Positions 27,772 to 36,356 of a DNA stretch of 64,000 nucleotides are shown in pieces (position 1 is the stretch's first letter; every line of letters starts with the position of its first letter). Origin of the DNA: Pseudolactococcus insecticola. GTDB lineage: Bacteria; Bacillota; Bacilli; Lactobacillales; Streptococcaceae. Location of the stretch: positions 1 to 64,000 of the forward strand of contig NZ_BLLH01000003.1 in NCBI RefSeq assembly GCF_011170065.1, given 5' to 3'. Both the position numbers and the translations under genes were made by a program. A model generated the notes under the pieces. The model saw only the letters and a program-made list of their open reading frames with translations. It was not told the origin of the DNA and did not search any database.

Positions 27772-29260
27772 AAAGCTCCTTTTTTAGTAATGTAATATCG
27801 AGTGAGATATTTCGGTCATGGTCAAAAAATGGTGACAGCACACGTACTTTGTCATACAACACCTGTGTTTTTTTGCCTAATTGCAAGTTTTCCGTCGTCA
27901 ATTTTCGCAAATCTATCGCCTGCGTGCTGTGAATCAGCTCTATCGCAGATAAATAGCTAAATTGTTCAAGAATAGCTTCGATTTTCTGCAAGATTTCGGG
28001 CAAATTGGTCGCATAGTCTTCCACGCCTGAGGAAATCGCATAAAAATTTTGTGCGATTGGGCTTGCCAAATCTTGTATGGTCACATCAAGCGTTGCAACC
28101 GTTTTTTGCACCGTTTGAAAGCCTAGCATTTGTTCATTGGCAGCTAAAAAACGTGGTAGCCCTGTCACCTGACTATCAGCCAGCTTGAAAATCCGAAAGG
28201 CTGATAATCTTGCCAGCTGAACATAAGAACTCGATAATAACTGCGCTGCAAGTGCAAGAGCTGTCGTATCATAGTTTGCCGTTGAATAAATCTGTTCTGA
28301 CGTGTGATCAACATAGGGATTCTCGTCAGAAACCTGCAGACTTTCTGTCACATGGCGACTAAAATAGGTCAGATTATCCCTGAAAGCTCCCGCCACACTC
28401 GTAAAATTACGGAAAGATAATGGATCCTGAATATAGGTCCGCTTGTGCCCGTCAAGTAAGTAGGAATTTTCTAGGTGCTTCAAAACATTTTCAGTCGTTC
28501 TTGCAAGGCCAGTAAATCTGGTTGTTCTGGGATGCGACTGGACAAGCAAGTTGCTATTGGCATCAAAGCCCTCCATGCTCAGCGCATAGATCTGCTCAAG
28601 CTGGTCAACAAACTGATGGCTTTGATAACTGACAAAAGCAGCTTGCGCCTGCGAATAGGCGTTTGAGCTTACAATGCTCAAGCCCTCTTTTGCGCCCAAT
28701 TTCAGTGGTTCTATCGCAAGTGCAGCAAAAACGTCAGCTGTTTTTCGGATTACACCTTGATAGTAAACCTCCCCTTCGCCAATCACGACTAGCCCAACAA
28801 AGGCAAGAGTTCCTAGGTCTGACTCTCCCAGTGATGACGTTTTTTTCATGACTGGTGTGATATTTTTTTCGACCAAAACTTTAAGTAACTCTATCAACTC
28901 TAACGACACGCCTGAGCAGGCACGCAAATAGGCATTGAGCTTGATGATCAAAGTCGCACGCGCAACGAGTTCAGACACATTATCTCCCACCGCAACCAGG
29001 TGCGAATAGATCAAATCACGGTTGAAATCTGCCATCTGATCCGGTGCTATTTTCTTATCTTTATTTTGACCGACGCCTGTATTTAGGCCATAAATCAGCG
29101 CGTCACCATGCACCGCAGCCTGCACAATCGCGTGTGCTTTCTGCGCCTTTTCTAGTGCAGTTGCACTTAAACTCACCTGCACATGATGACTATGTGTTGC
29201 TGCGATCAAAGTGGCAATCGTCAGAGTAAAACCATCTAGCGTTAAAGTCTCAGTCATCAT
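27755..29260 (-). CDS. HAL/PAL-family lyase lacking the MIO tripeptide (probable ergothionase)
   Basis: A 501-aa homologue of histidine ammonia-lyase. The lid/base Tyr is kept in YGLNTGVG (residues 57-64), SH at 86-87, QDPLSFR at 278-284, SDENP at 311-315, and GVED near the end. The segment expected to read GxxGASGDL reads SSLGESDLGTL (143-151): Ala is Glu and the Gly is missing, so the MIO electrophile that amine elimination from free amino acids needs cannot form normally. The histidine-binding NG(T) motif is also altered to SSN. Ergothionase, which expels trimethylamine from ergothioneine, is a known MIO-less member of this fold. AAAGGAG precedes the ATG. An inactive HutH is the alternative. 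Confidence 0.8.
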   Translation of the reverse strand: MMTETLTLDGFTLTIATLIAATHSHHVQVSLSATALEKAQKAHAIVQAAVHGDALIYGLNTGVGQNKDKKIAPDQMADFNRDLIYSHLVAVGDNVSELVARATLIIKLNAYLRACSGVSLELIELLKVLVEKNITPVMKKTSSLGESDLGTLAFVGLVVIGEGEVYYQGVIRKTADVFAALAIEPLKLGAKEGLSIVSSNAYSQAQAAFVSYQSHQFVDQLEQIYALSMEGFDANSNLLVQSHPRTTRFTGLARTTENVLKHLENSYLLDGHKRTYIQDPLSFRNFTSVAGAFRDNLTYFSRHVTESLQVSDENPYVDHTSEQIYSTANYDTTALALAAQLLSSSYVQLARLSAFRIFKLADSQVTGLPRFLAANEQMLGFQTVQKTVATLDVTIQDLASPIAQNFYAISSGVEDYATNLPEILQKIEAILEQFSYLSAIELIHSTQAIDLRKLTTENLQLGKKTQVLYDKVRVLSPFFDHDRNISLDITLLKKELYEPII

Positions 29261-30386
29261 GCTGCTCCTTTAATGAGTTTGGAAAACTATGGTCATAAAG
29301 CGAGATATTCAGCGCCCGCTCCACATCTGGATAGACTGCAGGATCTTTGACACCTGTCGAAAGTGGCAGAAACTGCTTGTCGATCTTGAACACAACTACT
29401 TCCTCGCCAACCTCTATCTCATTTGTCGACAATGGAAAAGCAGTGCTAGCTTTGAAAACCGTCTCCACATCCGGATAAGTCGACAAACGGTTACCTGCCT
29501 CGTCATCAATCGCCATAAATTCATTTTGCACATGAAGTATCACGCGTTTCTTACTCGTTGCATCCTCAACGGTGATGGTCCCAATGTCAAAGGCTTCGTT
29601 TGTGTAGTTAACATTTTTTTCAACAACACGACCGCTTGCAATGATCTCGCCCTGCGTCTTTTTGACAATCTTGTTAATCACTGCCTTGGGACCGCGTTTT
29701 TTCGACTTGATAATCTCGTGTCCTAGTGCAATCGCGGTAGACAGACCGCCGACAACACCATTTTCTTTGATATATTTGACAGTCAGTGGATGACGCGCCG
29801 TTGCGATAAAGCCACCTGACTGATCACTTGCCGTACGCAAGATTTTCGAGGTATGTTTTGATAGCCCCTCAACAAGCACTTCCGTATAGCGTCCAGTTTC
29901 CTTTTTCCCACCAACGGCCGCCTGAATCGTTCGATAACTCAGATCCGAGTTGATCCCCATATCGCCCATTTCACCTGTTGGATGCGCCCGAATATCACCA
30001 GTCGCATCAACGATAAATAAATCAAGTGCAGCAGCTGAAATCCAGCCGTTAGTTGAGCTAGATTTTCCGTTTTGTGGCGTCATGAGACCAACGATTTTGC
30101 CGTTATATTTTGACTCATACTTTTCTTTGACAAGCTCAACTGCACGAATATAGTCTCGCCCCGTCATCTGCCAATCTGTCGTACCGCCTGGTGCACCAAT
30201 CGCCGTTTGCGTCAGAATAATATCGTCATCAGAAAGCTCATCAAGACTTACGAGATTAACATCTCCCAAACTCAAAGCAGCATTCCCCATCTCAAGGCCG
30301 TGTGCATAAAAAGCACCGCCACCACTTGCATAAACACTCCCGCCTTCAACGGCAGCAAGCACATCTTCTCTCGTCAGTTTTCTCAT
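29250..30386 (-). CDS. DUF917 family protein (candidate step-three enzyme)
   Basis: A 378-aa DUF917 protein with the conserved N-terminal GGSVYASGGGAFYAHGLEMG, a central FIVDATGDIRAHPTGEMGDMGINSD and the C-terminal VGEEVVVFKI. DUF917 genes often neighbour hydantoinase-like genes; their chemistry is poorly defined. It overlaps the hydratase gene by 4 bp (ATGA) and the lyase gene by 11 bp, so it belongs to the pathway. It could act on the thioxo- or oxo-imidazolidine propionate formed by the hydratase (desulfuration or ring opening), replacing HutI. This role is inference only. Confidence 0.75.
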   Translation of the reverse strand: MRKLTREDVLAAVEGGSVYASGGGAFYAHGLEMGNAALSLGDVNLVSLDELSDDDIILTQTAIGAPGGTTDWQMTGRDYIRAVELVKEKYESKYNGKIVGLMTPQNGKSSSTNGWISAAALDLFIVDATGDIRAHPTGEMGDMGINSDLSYRTIQAAVGGKKETGRYTEVLVEGLSKHTSKILRTASDQSGGFIATARHPLTVKYIKENGVVGGLSTAIALGHEIIKSKKRGPKAVINKIVKKTQGEIIASGRVVEKNVNYTNEAFDIGTITVEDATSKKRVILHVQNEFMAIDDEAGNRLSTYPDVETVFKASTAFPLSTNEIEVGEEVVVFKIDKQFLPLSTGVKDPAVYPDVERALNISLYDHSFPNSLKEQHDD

Positions 30387-32014
30387 AAATCTACTCGTCT
30401 CACTTCATGTTTTGCGATTTCTTCTTTTGCTCCGGCATAACCCGCATCAGCGTAGCGCAGCAAGCCCGTTCTTGTATCATTGTCAATGGCTGATAGCAAG
30501 CGTTCGCGTGCAGCTTTTGTGCCATCAGCAGTGATTGTAAGCCCAGCCGACTGCATATAGCCAGCATAGCCACCGCCACCTGCATGGATGGCAACCAGAT
30601 CAGCCTGCGAACTCGTCGCCACCAAAGCATTTAGCAAAGGCCAGTCAGATATAGCATCTGAACCATCTTGCAAATTTTCCGTCATAATATTTGGATGCGT
30701 CATAGCCCCAGCGTCAAGGTGATCTCGGGTGAAAGCTACTGGTCCAATCTCGCCGTTTGCTACCATATCATTGACCGCGACAGCTAGACGGCTACGTTCT
30801 GTATGCCCTAGCCAACAAATCCGTGCTGGCAAGCCCTGAACAGGGACATTTTTTTCAGCCAGACGAATCCAGTCTGTCACGATTGGATTATCCGCAAAAT
30901 TTTTCAGTAAAAACTGATCAATTTTTTGAATGTCTGCCTGATCCCCAGATAGTGCAACCCAGCGAAATGGCCCAATCGCCCGCTCAAACAGTGGCCGCAA
31001 GAAGGCTTCTGTAAAAATCGGAATGTCAAACGCCTTGTCAACACCATAAGCTTTTGCCTGCGTGCGAATGTTGTTTCCATTGTCAAAAACGATACTGCCT
31101 GCTTTTTGGAAAGCCAATATCGCTGCAACTTCCTTAGCAATCGCCTTGCCAGCAGAATCAATCACGAAATCAGGATCTTCCTTACGCAGCTGCGCAATCT
31201 CAGAAAGCGCGATGTTACTTGGCACATAGCCATAAAGCAGATCATGCGCCGCAGTTTGGTCGGTCACAATATCAGGAATAACACCTGAGTCCAGTAACTG
31301 CGTATAGATGTCCGCGGCGTTGCCAATCAAACCAACTGAAATCGCTGCTTTCTGCGCCTGCGCCTCACGAATCCAAGCAAGCGCCTGCGATAAATCTGTC
31401 GTCTTTTTCTGCAAAAATCCCGTCGCAATCCGCTTGTCCGCCTTTTCTTCGTCCACTTCAACAACGAGAATGGCAGCGCCCGCAAGTACACCCGCAAGTG
31501 GCTGAGCACCACTCATGCCACCAAGACCAGCGCTCAAGATAAACTTACCTGCGAGATCCCCAGAAAAATGTTCGCGCGCAATTGCCTTAAAAATCTCATA
31601 CGTCCCTTGAATGACACCCTGGCTGCCGATATACTGCCAATCGCCAGCCGTCAGACCGCCCCACATGGTCAGATTTTGATCATAAAGTTTATAAAATTCT
31701 GCACTCGTTGCCCAGTGCCCGACGATATTACCATTTGCCATGATGACAATCGGCGCTTTTTTGTGTGTCGGAATCACACCAATCGGCTTTCCTGACTGGA
31801 TGATCAGTGTCTCATCTTCTTCAATCGTTTTCAAAATAGCAACAATCGCGTCGTAGCTTTTCCAGTCACGCGCTGCCTTTCCAATAGACCCGTAAACAAC
31901 CAATTCATCAGGATTTTCACCATTTTCAAGGTTATTTTCTAACAGGCGTAAAAGCGCCTCCTGACGCCATCCTTTTGCCCTAAGTTCTGTCCCGCGCGCT
32001 GCTGTTATTGCCAT
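30383..32014 (-). CDS. hutU: Urocanate hydratase family protein (possible thiourocanate hydratase)
   Basis: A 543-aa NAD-dependent urocanase-fold enzyme, starting MAITAARGTELRAKGW at the ATG at 32014 with GGGAGA upstream. It has LSAGLGGMSGAQPLAG for NAD binding, DQTAAHDLLYGYVP, and the active-site Cys in GLPARICWLGHTER. Urocanase adds water to urocanate; thiourocanate hydratase is a close homologue acting on the ergothioneine product. The partner lyase lacks MIO, so thiourocanate is the more likely substrate. It is the first gene of the operon. Confidence 0.88.
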   Translation of the reverse strand: MAITAARGTELRAKGWRQEALLRLLENNLENGENPDELVVYGSIGKAARDWKSYDAIVAILKTIEEDETLIIQSGKPIGVIPTHKKAPIVIMANGNIVGHWATSAEFYKLYDQNLTMWGGLTAGDWQYIGSQGVIQGTYEIFKAIAREHFSGDLAGKFILSAGLGGMSGAQPLAGVLAGAAILVVEVDEEKADKRIATGFLQKKTTDLSQALAWIREAQAQKAAISVGLIGNAADIYTQLLDSGVIPDIVTDQTAAHDLLYGYVPSNIALSEIAQLRKEDPDFVIDSAGKAIAKEVAAILAFQKAGSIVFDNGNNIRTQAKAYGVDKAFDIPIFTEAFLRPLFERAIGPFRWVALSGDQADIQKIDQFLLKNFADNPIVTDWIRLAEKNVPVQGLPARICWLGHTERSRLAVAVNDMVANGEIGPVAFTRDHLDAGAMTHPNIMTENLQDGSDAISDWPLLNALVATSSQADLVAIHAGGGGYAGYMQSAGLTITADGTKAARERLLSAIDNDTRTGLLRYADAGYAGAKEEIAKHEVRRVDL

Positions 32015-32048
32015 GATTTTCTCCCACCTGCTCAGTTTGATAAACATT

Positions 32049-32084
32049 ATTATACCGTGAGAATAGCATGTTTCGTGTTCACGA
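32049..32084 (-). promoter_or_regulatory. Promoter and palindrome upstream of the hutU-like operon
   Basis: Minus-strand TATAAT (32049-32054) lies 35 bp before the start. TCGTGTTCACGA at 32073-32084 is a 12-bp palindrome covering the -35 position, which is otherwise weak (CACGAA). It looks like an operator for a regulator encoded elsewhere. Confidence 0.5.
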
Positions 32085-32125
32085 TTTTTTATGACACCAT
32101 TGAAATTTTTTATCAGCTCTAAAAC

Positions 32126-32161
32126 AAAAAATCCCTGATTTTATCTAAATCAGAGATTTTT
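32126..32161 (-). terminator. Terminator of the pilus operon
   Basis: AAAATCCCTGATTT and AAATCAGAGATTTT form the stem. The minus strand continues into TTTTTTGTTTT. It follows the stop of the 1394-aa pilus protein. Confidence 0.8.
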
Positions 32162-32167
32162 GCATGT

Positions 32168-35100
32168 TTAACCTTGTTGGCGTTTTAGGATCATGAGGCC
32201 TGCGCTTGTTGCGAGGGCAACAAAGGCTATCATCATCAGAGCAGCAAGGCCATTGCCACCAGTTGCTGGTAACAAGCCAAGCGGTTGATTTTTAACCGCA
32301 ACCTTGATCTGGTTTTGGTTACTACCGCCGTGCGTACTCGTGCTAAACTGCCACCAGATACCCGTCACCGCATCGTCAGGGAAGCTAACCGTTCCGTCAG
32401 CGTTGATCGTAAAATCAACACTTGGCACATTTAGCTCGGCATAGCCGATTTTTGTCCCTGTTTCAGCGAGTGTATAAGTGCCAGGTGCCAGATTTTGCGT
32501 CTCGATAGAGGCGTTTGCCCCTGTCGTCACTGCTTTGAAAATGTCGTCAGACTCGCCTGATTTTGTCAGTGTAAACTCAACACCGACCAGCGGTTCATCA
32601 GAAATGCTATCTGTTTTCGTCACGGTCAATGTAAAGTTTTTCGTCTGATTAACAACTTCAATGACGTTGTTTTCAAGGCTAACGTCAGGAGGACTAGCTA
32701 GCGTTGTTCCCGTGATGTCAGTCACAAGTGTAACTGTCCCGTCAAGTGCAACTTTGATAAAGAAATTATCAATTTTCGCAAATCCTGTCGGTACGTCTTT
32801 TTCTTCAATCTCATAAGTGCCAGGTTTGAGTCCGACAAACTTGAGATTGCTATCGCCTGTGGTCACAATCGTATCCGATATTGCAGAAACGAGTCGTTCG
32901 CCGTCAGCTGTATAAGCATTTTGCAAGCCATCAGATGCCGTCGCGATACCAAAACTCGCACCTGACAGTTTCTTGCCTAACGCGTCTACTTTATTGATTA
33001 GAACGTCATAGGTATTGAAGTTATTGATGATGTAGAGCGTGCCATTTGAGTCGATGCCTGCACTTTGAGATGACTCTGAAAGTGTGCCATCGACCGCTAC
33101 GGTAAAGTAGATGTTTTCGCTAAGTGGTGCATAGCCTTGCGGCGCACCCGTTTCATGTAGCACGTATCTACCCGGCGCAAGATTTGGCAGAGCAAGCTCA
33201 CCTGATTCATCCGTTACTGCGATGTCACTCGGTGTGATTGCGATGCCTTCATTTGTCGCACCTGTCAGCTGGAAACTTGCCCCAGCAAGTGGCGTCACAG
33301 CGTCTTCTGACAGCTTGATTGCCTTGATAGGAAATGTTTTAAGTGTATTGATCACTTCGATCGTGCGTGTCAGACCACTCGGTGCATAGGCCATGTTACT
33401 GCCGTTATCACTTGCATCTGCAAGTGGCGTAAACGTGCTATCTGTCAGAGTCACATGAAGCGTATGCCCTTCATCTGCATCATTTTCATTTTTTTCAACA
33501 ATGAAGTAAGTTTTTTCGCCAACAGCATCTTCATATCCGTCTGGCGTTTTAGTTTCTTCAAGTATCCAGCGACCTGGTGTCAAGTCAGCAATGTTAAGCT
33601 GACCTGCAGGCAGACTGGCTGCAGCTGACCTGGCTTCACTAAGTGTGTCATACTCAGTCCCACCAAGCTTGCTATCTTTATCTACTGCCTTAAAATAGTC
33701 GTCTGAACCCGCAGAATCATCAGGTTCACCGTAAACTTTAAACTCAGCACCAGCGATGCCAACGCGACTACCGTTATCCGTGCGAGCACCGACTTTGCGA
33801 ATCGAGATCACATCACTCAACAGACCGTTTGCGATTTCAAGCGTGCTTGTCGTATTGTTCCAGCGAATGCCGGCACCTGTTTTGCTATCGGTTTGGCCGT
33901 CGTTAATGCTTAAAACACCATTTGTTACTGTAAATGCAATCGCGTCTTCGCGCAGCTGATAATTCGTCGGTGAAATCGTTTCTGTTAGGCGATAATCACC
34001 ATCAGCAAGGTCAAGAAAGACACCTTCATCACCTGGAATAACCGTCTGCGTCTGATGTGTCGTCGTGTTTTCTAGTGAAAACTCACTACCATCGAGAAGT
34101 TGCCGGAAGCCAAATGTGGTCTTGACGATTTTCAGCGTGTAGGCTTTCAAGATAAAGTCAACAGTATTTTGACCTTCCTGTAAGACAAAGTTTGCCGTTA
34201 TATCTGGATTCGTCACGTGTGGCGAATAGCCAGCTGGGAGAGCAGCAAGTGCAGGGATAGCCGTCATAGCATCTGCATAGCTTTCGTTATAAAACGTAAA
34301 CTTGTCGCTTGGCGTGCCAACTAATAGCGATGACTCGTCTGGATAGGCATAGCCGTCATGCAGATGTGCCACACTATCCAAGTGATAGTTGATCGTAAGC
34401 TCAGCTTTTTTCGGTGTCGCAATGGCTGCGGCGTCACACGACTCCCAGTCATTGAGTGACGTTGGCTCAGCACTTGCGACCAGCTGATAAGTCACGTCTT
34501 GGTAGCTTGTAATGGGTACATCACTGATAAAGTAGTAGGTCGCCGTGTCATGTAGCGAGAAGCTCGTGTTAAGATCAGTTCCGACTTCAACGAGATTGCC
34601 ATTGTCCACACGATAATATTTTCCTGCCACTGATGTGTCAAGGGCACCTTTCAAGAGACCATTTACCGTGTTTGAGTTTGAGTTTTTCGTCAGATCGACC
34701 TTGTAGACCAGATAGTCGCCATAAGTCACGTCTTTTTCTGGTGCAAAATCAAGTGCAGCTACATTGTCAAGCGTTGTCGGACGTGTTTTAGTCGTCGCAA
34801 CATTATTTGTAATCGCAACGTTTGCAATCAAGACAACTTCTGAATCTGAAGCGTTCGCCATCCCGATCCCGTCATTTGAGCGCACGTGAGCCGTGAATTT
34901 ATTGTAAAGCTGATTGTTCTGATAGGTATCCTGCGTGCCTAGACCCAAGTCCTTGCTGAGGTCAATGTCATAGTAAAATGTCACATATCCGCCAGCCGGA
35001 ATAGTAATCCTGCCCGCTTCATTGCTGCCGTCAATCTTAATCTGACCGCTTTGCGCATCGACAATCGCCGTGTGACGCTCAGGCGAGTCTCCAACTGAAT

Positions 35101-36352
35101 AGCTCAGAAGGCTCACGCCGTCATCAGCACCATCGTTGAAATCAAGGAAGACACCATTTGCATCATAGTTATCACCGAGATTCATGTAGTCGGCGATCTT
35201 GTCAAGGCTGACCGTATTTTTCGGGTCTTGGTTGACAACAGCCGCCGTATAATGGAAAATCTCAGGATTTTCACTGTCACGCACGCCCTCTTTCAACGTT
35301 GTCACCTCTGGTGCGAGAAGCGACGTCGTCAGGGTAAAGTTTGACTCCGTCGTGTGGCGCTCAGCAAGGAAGAAACTCAGTTTGTGGCGACCTTGAGAAA
35401 TGCTTGCGATGTTGGCAGTTGTCGCGTTAGTCCCCGCAACAATGGTGCCATCAGCGTTAATCACAAAGTTGCCTGCCGTGTTTTCGTGCTGTCCACCGAT
35501 ATCCACGACCAATTTGCCGTCGATAAAGACCCAAACATCATCATCCCCTGAAAAGTTAAAGGTTTCGCGCTCACCTGTGAAGGTAAACTCTTTTTCCATC
35601 TTCATGGTAAAGTTGAAGTTATGCGCGTTGCCGTTCAGGTTATTGTTCGGGTTATTACCGGTATCACCGGTGTTGACGCCAGCATTTCGGTAGGTGTCAA
35701 GCGGATAAAACGCATTGCTTGAGACTTGGTAAGTCCCGTCAGTTTGTTTTGTCATCGACAGACTGCTATCGTATTTCTGGCTGACCTGACGCGAGTTTGC
35801 GCCTGTATTTTCTGCCGTATAGGCCGTTGAGTCAACATCTGGCTGATAAGCCGTGTGGAACCAGCGGTAAAACGGCGTACCCTCAAGCCCAGTCGCACCC
35901 CAACCATAGTTGATCTGCGCTTTGGCGTTGTTTGCAGGACGGTTAATCCCCGCAGGTACAGGCAGCCCCTCATCATCGAGATCTACTGCGACAAGTCCAG
36001 CGTGGCGCGTCGTATCACCGACAATGGCGCCACCCTCGAACATCACGCCGTCTTTAAACCTTGTAAATCGGGCGTTCGAGTTTTTGACAGCTTGTGTAGG
36101 CCAAGTTGACCCTTCCGAATAGTTGATAATATCTTCTGCTTGGTCAAAATACGTGACGGGCACTGAGATAGTATCAGGCAGGTTGTTTCTGACCTCAAAG
36201 CTATTTGGCACGCCCTGGGTGTTTGCGATAGAAGATCCTGCTGGATTAGTCGTATCTGCTGTGATTTTCAGATCACCAAAGCCCGACACATATGTGCTTA
36301 GGATGGTAGCAAGCATGAGCTTTTGCTGCCAATTTTTGAAAATTTTCATCAT
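32168..36352 (-). CDS. LPXTG pilus tip adhesin with fibro-slime/PA14-like domain
   Basis: A 1394-aa secreted protein. A signal peptide (to about residue 32) is followed by a fibro-slime/PA14-like domain around 240-350 (SGDDDVWVFIDGKLVVDIGGQHEN), which in other surface proteins binds ligands such as carbohydrates. At least five SpaA/Cna-B domains with closing E-box motifs (LTET, LEET, LHET, IEEK, LAET) follow; these usually form isopeptide bonds. The C-terminus has LPATG, a hydrophobic stretch and KRQQG. As the last and largest gene of the pilus operon, with one sorting signal, it is best read as the tip adhesin. It starts 4 bp after the previous gene. Confidence 0.88.
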   Translation of the reverse strand: MMKIFKNWQQKLMLATILSTYVSGFGDLKITADTTNPAGSSIANTQGVPNSFEVRNNLPDTISVPVTYFDQAEDIINYSEGSTWPTQAVKNSNARFTRFKDGVMFEGGAIVGDTTRHAGLVAVDLDDEGLPVPAGINRPANNAKAQINYGWGATGLEGTPFYRWFHTAYQPDVDSTAYTAENTGANSRQVSQKYDSSLSMTKQTDGTYQVSSNAFYPLDTYRNAGVNTGDTGNNPNNNLNGNAHNFNFTMKMEKEFTFTGERETFNFSGDDDVWVFIDGKLVVDIGGQHENTAGNFVINADGTIVAGTNATTANIASISQGRHKLSFFLAERHTTESNFTLTTSLLAPEVTTLKEGVRDSENPEIFHYTAAVVNQDPKNTVSLDKIADYMNLGDNYDANGVFLDFNDGADDGVSLLSYSVGDSPERHTAIVDAQSGQIKIDGSNEAGRITIPAGGYVTFYYDIDLSKDLGLGTQDTYQNNQLYNKFTAHVRSNDGIGMANASDSEVVLIANVAITNNVATTKTRPTTLDNVAALDFAPEKDVTYGDYLVYKVDLTKNSNSNTVNGLLKGALDTSVAGKYYRVDNGNLVEVGTDLNTSFSLHDTATYYFISDVPITSYQDVTYQLVASAEPTSLNDWESCDAAAIATPKKAELTINYHLDSVAHLHDGYAYPDESSLLVGTPSDKFTFYNESYADAMTAIPALAALPAGYSPHVTNPDITANFVLQEGQNTVDFILKAYTLKIVKTTFGFRQLLDGSEFSLENTTTHQTQTVIPGDEGVFLDLADGDYRLTETISPTNYQLREDAIAFTVTNGVLSINDGQTDSKTGAGIRWNNTTSTLEIANGLLSDVISIRKVGARTDNGSRVGIAGAEFKVYGEPDDSAGSDDYFKAVDKDSKLGGTEYDTLSEARSAAASLPAGQLNIADLTPGRWILEETKTPDGYEDAVGEKTYFIVEKNENDADEGHTLHVTLTDSTFTPLADASDNGSNMAYAPSGLTRTIEVINTLKTFPIKAIKLSEDAVTPLAGASFQLTGATNEGIAITPSDIAVTDESGELALPNLAPGRYVLHETGAPQGYAPLSENIYFTVAVDGTLSESSQSAGIDSNGTLYIINNFNTYDVLINKVDALGKKLSGASFGIATASDGLQNAYTADGERLVSAISDTIVTTGDSNLKFVGLKPGTYEIEEKDVPTGFAKIDNFFIKVALDGTVTLVTDITGTTLASPPDVSLENNVIEVVNQTKNFTLTVTKTDSISDEPLVGVEFTLTKSGESDDIFKAVTTGANASIETQNLAPGTYTLAETGTKIGYAELNVPSVDFTINADGTVSFPDDAVTGIWWQFSTSTHGGSNQNQIKVAVKNQPLGLLPATGGNGLAALMMIAFVALATSAGLMILKRQQG

Positions 36353-36356
36353 CTTG

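Noticed and set aside
27755-32014. Standard histidine utilisation (hut) operon
   Set aside because: The lyase lacks the MIO tripeptide, hutI/hutG/ftcD are missing, and a betaine-type importer is in the operon. The ergothioneine reading explains more, though it is not proven.
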